The notes beneath the pieces are model-generated. The model had not been told where the DNA came from. It searched no databases and was given only the letters and a program-made list of their open reading frames with translations. This document shows, piece by piece, positions 28,235 through 35,060 of a stretch of 64,000 bases of DNA. This stretch comes from Gammaproteobacteria bacterium (GTDB taxonomy: Bacteria; Pseudomonadota; Gammaproteobacteria; SZUA-229), in the NCBI GenBank assembly GCA_024636785.1, contig JAGXGK010000003.1:1-64000 (forward strand), given 5' to 3'. The stretch's first letter is position 1; each line of letters starts with the position of its first letter. Both the position numbers and the translations under genes were made by a program.

Positions 28235-29596
28235 ATGTTTCACTATTGTCGCTCTTTAACTTTTCTGATAACGCTATTCGCACTGGCCGGCTGCGACGAT
28301 CAGCCCGCTGGCTCGGCGCGTGATCTCTCGGCCATTAAGGAATCCGGCACATTGATCGTGCTCACTCGTAATGCCCCCACCACCTGGTATATCGGACGTG
28401 ACGGCGAGTCGACTGGTATCGAACACGATATGATCGAAGCCTTTGCTGCTCATCTCGGGGTTAAGACGGAGTTTCGCATTAAGGAAACGGTGCCGGAGAT
28501 TTTGGACGCACTGGAGCAGGGAGAAGGTGATCTTGCGGCGGCCGGGTTGACTATTTTCGATGAACGTAAGCAGCGCTTTCGCTTTGGCCCCGCCTATCAG
28601 GATGTGACTCAGCAGGTGGTCTGCCGTCGCGATAACGTGCAGCCCGAGGAGGTAGAATCACTGATTGGGCTGAATATTAAAGTGCTGGCCGATAGTAGTT
28701 ACGCCCGACGCCTGCAAACACTGAAACTTACCCAATATCCGGAACTGGAGTGGACGGAGACCGAAGACAAGACCACCGAACAGCTGATGCAGGATGTCTG
28801 GGAAAGGAAGCTGGACTGCACCGTGGCCGACTCCAACATTGTTGACATCAACCGTCGTTATTTTCCGGAGTTGATTGCTCCCATGAATCTCTCAAAATCG
28901 CAGTCGCTTGGCTGGGCGATGCCGCAACAGAGTAAAGCGTTGCAGACTGAAGTAAGTAAATGGTTCCAGCAGTTTCACGACAACGATCACCTCGCCAGTC
29001 TACTGGAACACTACTACGGTTTTTTCGAAGCCTTCGACTATGTCGACATTCAGACTTACCTCCGCCGCATTGATGATCGCTTTCCCCGGTATCAGGAATA
29101 TTTCAGATTAGCCGCTGAAAAATACAATGTTCCCTATTCTGTCCTCGCCGCGCAGGGTTATCAGGAATCACACTGGAATGCGAAAGCAAAATCACCGACC
29201 GGAGTACGCGGTATTATGATGCTGACTCTCAACACCGCCAGGGCCGTGGGCGTAGAAAACCGTCTCGACCCGAAACAGAGTATTTTCGGCGGCGCTGATT
29301 ATCTGTCCCGGATGATGAACCGCTTCTCTGACGAAGTCACCGGCGAGGATCGCATCTGGCTGGCACTGGCCGCTTACAATATCGGCCGCGCCCACATGCA
29401 CGATGCCCAGACACTGGCCAGAAAACAGGGACTCAGCCCGCATCACTGGCGTGACATTAAGCAGGTACTGCCACTACTGGCCAAAAAAAAATATTACAAG
29501 GATCTCAAATACGGTTACGCCCGCGGCACCGAACCCATCCGCTATGTGCAACGCATCCGCGAATACCAGCATGTCCTGGAAAATCGTCTGGACTGA
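28235..29596 (+). CDS. mltF: membrane-bound lytic murein transglycosylase MltF
   Basis: This 453-residue lipoprotein has a lipobox LAGC with the acylated Cys at residue 20. A solute-binding-like (SBP_bac_3) regulatory domain follows (about 30-260, IKESGTLIVLTRNAPT and GLTIFDERKQRFRFGPAYQ). The C-terminal lytic transglycosylase (SLT) domain has its catalytic Glu in GYQESHWNAKA and then SPTGVRGIMMLT. It cleaves glycan strands at the outer membrane and fits the nearby recycling genes. ATG 28235 was preferred to ATG 28211 because it gives a standard lipoprotein signal peptide. Confidence 0.95.
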   Translation: MFHYCRSLTFLITLFALAGCDDQPAGSARDLSAIKESGTLIVLTRNAPTTWYIGRDGESTGIEHDMIEAFAAHLGVKTEFRIKETVPEILDALEQGEGDLAAAGLTIFDERKQRFRFGPAYQDVTQQVVCRRDNVQPEEVESLIGLNIKVLADSSYARRLQTLKLTQYPELEWTETEDKTTEQLMQDVWERKLDCTVADSNIVDINRRYFPELIAPMNLSKSQSLGWAMPQQSKALQTEVSKWFQQFHDNDHLASLLEHYYGFFEAFDYVDIQTYLRRIDDRFPRYQEYFRLAAEKYNVPYSVLAAQGYQESHWNAKAKSPTGVRGIMMLTLNTARAVGVENRLDPKQSIFGGADYLSRMMNRFSDEVTGEDRIWLALAAYNIGRAHMHDAQTLARKQGLSPHHWRDIKQVLPLLAKKKYYKDLKYGYARGTEPIRYVQRIREYQHVLENRLD

Positions 29597-29906
29597 GGCT
29601 TTATTAACATCACGTGATTAAACCAGAGGTACGATTATGCTGCGCTAATCGTGCCTACGCGCTATAACTTTTAAAAAATCCATTCCCATTATTTTTCTTT
29701 ATTAATGCCATCAGATTCAGACCCCGACATCTGAAATCACAGTGCAGTTATTCTTTTCTAAAAAATATCAGGCTAAGCCAATGATTTCTCATAATAAATA
29801 CAACTGTAATAAAACTATCACCAATTCATAAGAAAACTGAAAGACTAATTAGAAATAATACAAACGCTGTATTTATTAACCCTCACTCCAAATAGAGAAT
29901 ATTAAA
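29597..29906. repeat. AT-rich gap with a GGTACGATTA hairpin
   Basis: AGAGGTACGATTATGCTGCG followed by CTAATCGTGCCT (about 29635-29665) forms a hairpin. A close relative lies at 31521-31558, so two copies flank the PhoX-like gene. The rest is AT-rich, with no gene. The PhoX-like gene promoter should lie here but was not resolved. Confidence 0.75.
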
Positions 29907-31427
29907 ATGATATCAAAAAAACTTCTAATAGCTGCAATCACTGCAACCGTATCCTGTTCTGTAAATGCCGGTACTTTTTTTGAGCCACTGACCGCACCCA
30001 ATACAAACACAGATGCTGACTCATACAACAATAACCCCTTCACTATTCCGGAAAATTTCTCACAGTCTTTCGTAGCCAGTCGCGAAACCCTTGCTGCTGA
30101 TTTTGCTGCAAAAGGTGAAACATACCCGGCGACTTTCGGTAACTGGGACATGCTGGACTTCGGTGGTCAGAATTCTGAGTTTATTTATATTCCACACGAG
30201 GTTGGTGACGACGCCGGCGTAACACGTTTAAATCGTGATACTGGTGAAGTAGTCGTTCTTTTACGGGGTATTCCCGGATCAGACTACGATACCGACCCTA
30301 CTGATGGTTGGGATCACACGAACGATAACTTCGGTGGTCTTGATCCTGCCACGGTTACACCAACAGGCACCTTACTGACTGCTGAAGAATGGGCAGGTGG
30401 CGGCCGTATCTTCGAACTGGCTAACCCTACTACAGCAACAAGTGCTGCCGATGCACAGTGGACATGGTTAAGCAATATTCCTTCGGTCTCCCATGAAGGC
30501 CTGAAATTTGATAAGGCCGGTAATCTGTACTTTGTCGATGAAAACAATTCAGGGTCTATTTACAAGTTTGTACCTTCTGTTGCGGGTATATACACACAAG
30601 GTCAGACTTTTGTATTGTCAGTGGATGCCTTCACCGGTGATGCCAGTGCCAATTATAATCCGGCTGATACTCGTACAGGTTATGCCACATGGGTTGCGCT
30701 GACAGATGCCTCCGGCACCGCTGCCGCGCCTGGCATCACTGCTAACCCGTTTGATTTCACTAATCGTGGTGGCCGTGCTGCTACAGATGAAATCAACGGC
30801 ACACCATACGGTCGACCTGAAGATGTGACCATGACAATAGCCAACGGTAATGAATACCTGCTGTTTGCTACAACCAGTGAAAACATCGTTTATGGTATCG
30901 AGCTGTTATCTAATGAGACTGCCATGGTTCGTGAATTCATGAACAGCGCTGTCACACCTGATCTGCTTGGCAATTACCCGGTAGGTGCCGGTAGCAATGA
31001 TTCATCTTATGGTCTGGATGATCCTGATAACCTGGCAACAGATGCGGCGGGTAACATTTACATCATCGAAGACGAAAACCCCGGTGATATATGGCAGGCG
31101 GTTGATGCTGACAAGAATGGTGTTGCTGAACACGTTGCATTGTTCGCCGGACTGGGTAAATACGGCTCAGAACCAACCGGTTTCAAAGTCGATCCACGCG
31201 ACCCAATGACTTTCTACGTTAATGTTCAACACCCCAGCGCACATAATAACAATGATTCACTATGGGTCATCAAGCATGATGTAACCGAGTCATGTGATTG
31301 TCAGTCCGCTAAAAGCCATGGTAAATATGTTTCCTGTGTAGCACATGCCGCCAGGGATCTAGGTATCAAAGGTGATAAGAAAGATGCCCTGATGGATCTG
31401 GCTGCAAGCTCAAACTGCGGCAAATAA
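29907..31427 (+). CDS. secreted PhoX-like (DUF839) protein with a cysteine-containing C-terminal tail domain
   Basis: This 506-residue protein has a signal peptide (about 1-21, VSCSVNA) and a beta-propeller-like DUF839/PhoX body. Recognisable segments are GLKFDKAGNLYFVDENNSGS, YGRPEDVTM, LDDPDNLATDAAGNIYIIED and PTGFKVDPRDPMTFYVN. PhoX enzymes are calcium/iron phosphatases, but I cannot place the metal ligands with confidence. After residue 455 there is a compact tail with CDCQSAKSHGKYVSCVAHAA and a terminal SSNCGK, a four-cysteine motif seen at the ends of unrelated secreted proteins. It has its own terminator and is monocistronic. Confidence 0.8.
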   Translation: MISKKLLIAAITATVSCSVNAGTFFEPLTAPNTNTDADSYNNNPFTIPENFSQSFVASRETLAADFAAKGETYPATFGNWDMLDFGGQNSEFIYIPHEVGDDAGVTRLNRDTGEVVVLLRGIPGSDYDTDPTDGWDHTNDNFGGLDPATVTPTGTLLTAEEWAGGGRIFELANPTTATSAADAQWTWLSNIPSVSHEGLKFDKAGNLYFVDENNSGSIYKFVPSVAGIYTQGQTFVLSVDAFTGDASANYNPADTRTGYATWVALTDASGTAAAPGITANPFDFTNRGGRAATDEINGTPYGRPEDVTMTIANGNEYLLFATTSENIVYGIELLSNETAMVREFMNSAVTPDLLGNYPVGAGSNDSSYGLDDPDNLATDAAGNIYIIEDENPGDIWQAVDADKNGVAEHVALFAGLGKYGSEPTGFKVDPRDPMTFYVNVQHPSAHNNNDSLWVIKHDVTESCDCQSAKSHGKYVSCVAHAARDLGIKGDKKDALMDLAASSNCGK

Positions 31428-31446
31428 CAGCTGTCATTAAGCAAAT

Positions 31447-31484
31447 AAAAACCCCTCGCAGACGAGTGTCTGCAGGGGGTTTTT
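31447..31484 (+). terminator. intrinsic terminator of the PhoX-like gene
   Basis: AAAACCCCTCGCAGAC, a GAGT loop, and GTCTGCAGGGGGTTTTT form a stem of about 13 pairs with one mismatch and a T-run on the plus strand. It begins 20 bases past the stop. The A-run on the other side could also make it act on the minus strand. Confidence 0.9.
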
Positions 31485-31520
31485 CTATTCAGGGAAGAGA
31501 TAAATAAAAATCAGAGCCCA

Positions 31521-31558
31521 TAGGTACGATTAGCGCAGCGTAATCGTACGCATGCCTA
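31521..31558. repeat. GGTACGATTA hairpin, second copy
   Basis: AGGTACGATTAGCGCAGCGT followed by AATCGTACG forms a hairpin. It matches the hairpin near 29640, upstream of the PhoX-like gene. Confidence 0.8.
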
Positions 31559-31620
31559 TTTTCTTGATGATAAATGACAAAACATTCACCCCTTCCAGCC
31601 AAACAACTTTTTGCTTACAG

Positions 31621-31920
31621 CTAACGCTCCACCAGCAATCCGGCTATTTTCCATTCCGTGAAACCCTCTTCCAGCCGTCGCGCTTTCAGGCCTTTTTGCC
31701 TTACTCTGGCGATTTTGTGCAGGGTGATGACATCATCGTTGCCCAGGCTGTAATAGACTTTAAGTCTCTGTTTTCTGCCGGCGACTGTTGCCAGTTCGTC
31801 GATACTGCATTCACCCTGGGACAGAAACTCCAGCAGCTCCAGACGATTAACACTACTCATCGCCTTGCCCACCCGGGCGAACTGGGAAAAAAGAGTGTGT
31901 TCGAAATTTCCACTTGACAT
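31621..31920 (-). CDS. ArsR-rhodanese regulator with large in-frame internal deletions
   Basis: This 99-residue frame looks like the ends of an ArsR-family regulator fused to rhodanese. The N-terminus (FEHTLFSQFARVGKAMSSVN, RLELLEFLSQGECSIDELAT) is a normal start. The sequence then jumps past the HTH recognition helix to RLKVYYSLGNDDVITLHKIA and again to KARRLEEGFTEWKIAGLLVE, the usual rhodanese end. The catalytic-loop Cys and about 110 residues are missing, yet the frame is open. It is unlikely to bind DNA or transfer sulfur as its full-length relatives do. It is divergent from the cytochrome cluster and was probably its regulator. Confidence 0.7.
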   Translation of the reverse strand: MSSGNFEHTLFSQFARVGKAMSSVNRLELLEFLSQGECSIDELATVAGRKQRLKVYYSLGNDDVITLHKIARVRQKGLKARRLEEGFTEWKIAGLLVER

Positions 31921-31965
31921 ACAATGTTACTTCCTCTATTCTACTATTCAAGAGATTAATTGAAT
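31914..31965 (+). promoter_or_regulatory. promoter and operator-like inverted repeat of the cytochrome/sulfur cluster
   Basis: TTGACA (31914-31919), a 17-base spacer and TATTCT (31937-31942) form a near-consensus sigma-70 promoter pointing at the gene at 32031. The inverted repeat ATTCAA-N8-TTGAAT (31946-31965) covers the likely transcription start and is well placed for an ArsR-type repressor. The -35 overlaps the start codon of the divergent ArsR-like gene. Confidence 0.65.
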
Positions 31966-32030
31966 ATATAATACAAGTATCATCATAACCTGATTGTCGG
32001 CTTTCACAAATACCGTCGGAGAAGACTTCC

Positions 32031-32912
32031 ATGAACCTGATTGACTCAATTGCCCAAAACGAACAAACCATCCGCCTGAGTTTTTTTCTGGGCGTGCTGG
32101 CGATCATGGCGCTCTGGGAAGTGCTCGCCCCCAAACGTGCGCTGACGGTCTCCAAGGCCCTGCGCTGGAGCAATAATCTGGGGCTGGTGTTTTTTAACAC
32201 TATTCTATTGCGTCTGATTTTTCCTGCCGCGGCAGTGGGCATGGCCGCCTTTGCCAGCCAACAGGGCTGGGGGCTGTTCAACTATTTCCAGCTGCCGCTG
32301 GCCGTGGCCATCATCCTCTCGGTGGTGATAATGGATCTGATCATCTATTTGCAGCATGTCATGGTGCACGCCGTACCTGCGCTGTGGCGACTGCACCGGG
32401 TACACCATGCCGATCTGGATTTTGACCTGACCACCGGCGCGCGCTTTCATCCTCTTGAGATTCTGCTGTCAATGCTAATCAAGTTCGCCACCATCGTGGT
32501 CATCGGCGCACCCGTAGTGGCGGTCGTCATTTTTGAAGTAGTGCTCAACGCCATGTCCATGTTCAACCACGGCAATGTCGGACTGCCACCGGCGCTGGAC
32601 AGGTTCCTGCGCTGGTTTGTCGTCACCCCGGACATGCACCGTGTGCACCACTCCATTGAAGATGATGAGACCAACAGTAACTTTGGTTTCAACCTGAGCT
32701 GGTGGGATCGTCTGCTCGGCACCTACCGCGACCAGCCGCGCGCGGGCCATCTGGGCATGACCATCGGCATCAGAAATTTCCGCACAACCAAACAGTCCTC
32801 CTGGATCACCGGTCTGCTGCTCATGCCCTTTATCGGCAAGGTGACTGGCTATGCCATTAACCGCCGCGAGTGGACAAAGGATTCTGAGATCAATCCCAAG
32901 GACAACAAATAA
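32031..32912 (+). CDS. sterol desaturase/fatty acid hydroxylase family protein
   Basis: This 293-residue membrane di-iron protein has four or more membrane segments. The histidine clusters include LQHVMVHAVPALWRLHRVHH, FHPLE, MFNHGN and DMHRVHHS, matching the HxxHH-type metal site of the fatty-acid hydroxylase superfamily. The tail WWDRLLGTYRDQP is typical. It probably modifies a membrane lipid or oxygenates a hydrophobic substrate. It is the first gene of the cluster, 70 bases after the predicted transcription start, and its TAA overlaps the next ATG. Confidence 0.88.
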   Translation: MNLIDSIAQNEQTIRLSFFLGVLAIMALWEVLAPKRALTVSKALRWSNNLGLVFFNTILLRLIFPAAAVGMAAFASQQGWGLFNYFQLPLAVAIILSVVIMDLIIYLQHVMVHAVPALWRLHRVHHADLDFDLTTGARFHPLEILLSMLIKFATIVVIGAPVVAVVIFEVVLNAMSMFNHGNVGLPPALDRFLRWFVVTPDMHRVHHSIEDDETNSNFGFNLSWWDRLLGTYRDQPRAGHLGMTIGIRNFRTTKQSSWITGLLLMPFIGKVTGYAINRREWTKDSEINPKDNK

Positions 32913-33889
32913 TGAAAAATACGACGATCAAACTGATACTGACGCTGATACTGCTCGCTGGCATTACCATTGTCGTGATGTACCGGGATCAGCTCAATGC
33001 CGAGGCGTTGGAACAGTGGATTCAGAACGCCGGTGGTGCCGCGCCGATTCTGTTCATGCTGATCTACGCCCTGGGCACGGTGTTTTTCCTGCCCGGCTCG
33101 TTGCTCACCCTGCTGGGCGGCGCCCTGTTCGGGCCTTACTGGGGCACTTTTTATAATCTGACTGCCGCCACGATCGGCGCCATGCTCTCGTTTCTGGTGG
33201 CGCGCTATCTGGCCGCCGACTGGGTGGCCAGAAAAATGGACGCTCAGACTGGCGGCAAAATGAAGCAGCTCGTCTCCGGTGTGGAAAACGAAGGCTGGCG
33301 CTTTGTCGCCTTCACCCGGCTGGTGCCGCTGTTCCCGTTCAACCTGCTGAACTACGCGCTGGGCCTGACCCGCATCAGTTTCAGCCAGTACAGCATCGCC
33401 ACCTATGTCTGTATGCTGCCTGGCGCTGTCGCTTACACCTATCTGGGTTATGCCGGCAAGGAGGCCATCGCCGGTGGTGAAGGCATGATCCAGAAAATCC
33501 TGCTTGCCTTCGCCCTGCTGGCGGTGGTGGGCTTTTTGCCCCGGCTGATTGGCGTACTGCGCCGCAAACCCATGGTCAGCACCGAGCAGCTCAAGCAGCG
33601 ACTGGATGCCGGCGAAAAACTGCTGCTGCTGGACGTGCGCCCTGAAGAGGGTTACCACGGTGATCTCGGCCATATTGCACAGGCCACCCACATCCCACTT
33701 AATGAACTGCCGCATCGCCTGGAAGAACTGGGCGATTATCTGGAGCGTCCGGTGCTCACCGTCTGCCGCACCGACAAAATGTCCTCACGGGCGGCACAGC
33801 TGCTAGCGCAGCATGGCTTTGCCGATGTGCATGTGGTGAAGATGGGCATGGTCGACTGGAATAAACAGGGTTATCCCATTAATAAATAG
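32912..33889 (+). CDS. TMEM64/DedA-like (VTT) membrane protein fused to rhodanese
   Basis: This 325-residue protein has an N-terminal VTT/SNARE-associated membrane domain (residues 1-220). It includes the GTVFFLPGSLLTLLGGALFG re-entrant motif, FTRLVPLFPFNLLNYALGLT, and PGAVAYTYLGYAG. A cytoplasmic rhodanese domain (about 225-325) follows with LLLLDVRPEEGYHGDLGHI and an active-site loop VCRTDKMS. The loop keeps the Cys. The fusion suggests a transporter or scramblase that handles a sulfur-bound substrate. It starts one base inside the previous stop. Confidence 0.9.
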   Translation: MKNTTIKLILTLILLAGITIVVMYRDQLNAEALEQWIQNAGGAAPILFMLIYALGTVFFLPGSLLTLLGGALFGPYWGTFYNLTAATIGAMLSFLVARYLAADWVARKMDAQTGGKMKQLVSGVENEGWRFVAFTRLVPLFPFNLLNYALGLTRISFSQYSIATYVCMLPGAVAYTYLGYAGKEAIAGGEGMIQKILLAFALLAVVGFLPRLIGVLRRKPMVSTEQLKQRLDAGEKLLLLDVRPEEGYHGDLGHIAQATHIPLNELPHRLEELGDYLERPVLTVCRTDKMSSRAAQLLAQHGFADVHVVKMGMVDWNKQGYPINK

Positions 33890-33911
33890 TAATCAATAGT
33901 GAGTATTTAAC

Positions 33912-34697
33912 ATGTCTTTCGCTGTCATTGTGGCCGGTATTATGACCGGTGTATTACTCGGCATTTTCGGTAGTGGTGGTTCCATCGTTACCGTGCCGGC
34001 ACTGCTTTACCTGCTGGATGTCGAGCCCAAATCGGCCATCGCCATGAGCCTGGGCATTGTCGCCATTACCGCCGGCATCACTGCGCTACAGCACTGGCAT
34101 CGCGGCAACGTCAACATGAAGGTCACCCTTGTTTTTGGTCTGTTTGGCGTACTCGGCACCTATGCCGGTGCGCGTCTGGGCGTAATCACCCCGGTCTTTA
34201 TCCAGCTCACCCTGTTCGCGCTGGTGATGTACCTGGCCGCCTGGAGAATGCTCAAACCGGTCGCTCTGCACAAATCAGTCGGCGCCGCCAGTACCGAATG
34301 CGCGGACGGCTATTACGATGACCTGAATTACCGTGAAATTGCCGTTCACGGCATTGCCGTCGGCGTGCTCACCGGGCTGGTGGGGGTTGGTGGCGGCTTT
34401 CTGATTGTGCCGGCACTGGTCCTGCTATCCGGCCTGCCCATGAAACAGGCGGTAGGCACATCGCTGGGCATTGTCACCCTGAAATCGGTGGCCGGTTTTG
34501 CAGGCTATGCCGGTGCGGTGGCGATCGATTATTCACTCATGGCTACCTTTACCCTGATCGCTATCGTCGGCAGTCTGGCCGGCAGCCATCTGGCGCACCG
34601 CCTGCCCGCTGCTCTACTGAAAAAAGGCTTTGGCATCTTCCTGTTGCTGGTCGCCAGTTACATATTAATCCAGCAACTAATCCAGGAGTTTGCATAA
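33912..34697 (+). CDS. TauE/SafE-family sulfite exporter-like permease
   Basis: This 261-residue protein has about eight membrane helices and the tandem TauE/SafE signatures: [20 protein letters not shown] near the N-terminus and its repeat [20 protein letters not shown] in the second half. The family moves sulfite, sulfoacetate and other organosulfonates or sulfur anions across the inner membrane. Its stop overlaps the next ATG by one base (TAATG). Confidence 0.92.
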   Translation: MSFAVIVAGIMTGVLLGIFGSGGSIVTVPALLYLLDVEPKSAIAMSLGIVAITAGITALQHWHRGNVNMKVTLVFGLFGVLGTYAGARLGVITPVFIQLTLFALVMYLAAWRMLKPVALHKSVGAASTECADGYYDDLNYREIAVHGIAVGVLTGLVGVGGGFLIVPALVLLSGLPMKQAVGTSLGIVTLKSVAGFAGYAGAVAIDYSLMATFTLIAIVGSLAGSHLAHRLPAALLKKGFGIFLLLVASYILIQQLIQEFA

Positions 34698-35058
34698 TGA
34701 GTACCGTCACTGTCGTTATTCAGAACGCCCCCTATCAAGCCGACAACAAGGCCTGGCATGCACTGCGTTTTGCCGGCGCTGCCCTGACTGAAGACATGGT
34801 GGTGCGCGTGCACCTGCTGGATGATGGTGTTGAGGTCGGCCGCATTAACCAGCAGCCACCCGCAGGCACGGTGAATCTGGAGGAGTTCATCACCGAGCTG
34901 ATGAAGTGCGGCTTTGAGGTACGTGCCTGCGGCATGGCACTGAACGATTGCGCCATTGATGAAGCGGTCATGATTCCCGGTATCGAACGCGGCTCGATGA
35001 AGGCGCGGTGGCCTGGGTCAAGGACAGCGATCAGGTGATGGTGTTCCAGGAGCATTGA
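34697..35058 (+). CDS. DsrE-family protein with a C-terminal frameshift
   Basis: The DsrE/DsrF-like fold is clear from TVVIQNAPYQADNKAWHALR through ECGFEVRACGMALNDC. The open frame ends prematurely at 35038 with an unlikely tail after GSMKA (RWPGSRTAIR). A shift of one base near 35002-35006 restores VAWVKDSDQVMVFQEH and a stop at 35058, closely matching the end of the paralogue at 41883. So a one-base deletion (real or a sequencing error) is present. The conserved Cys of TusD/DsrE-type sulfur carriers may correspond to the Cys in VRACGM. The next gene begins two bases after the restored stop. Confidence 0.8.
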
Positions 35059-35060
35059 TT

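Noticed and set aside
32849-33715. 288-codon minus-strand open frame
   Set aside because: Antisense of the VTT-rhodanese gene; the composition (runs of Gln and His) is typical of shadows.
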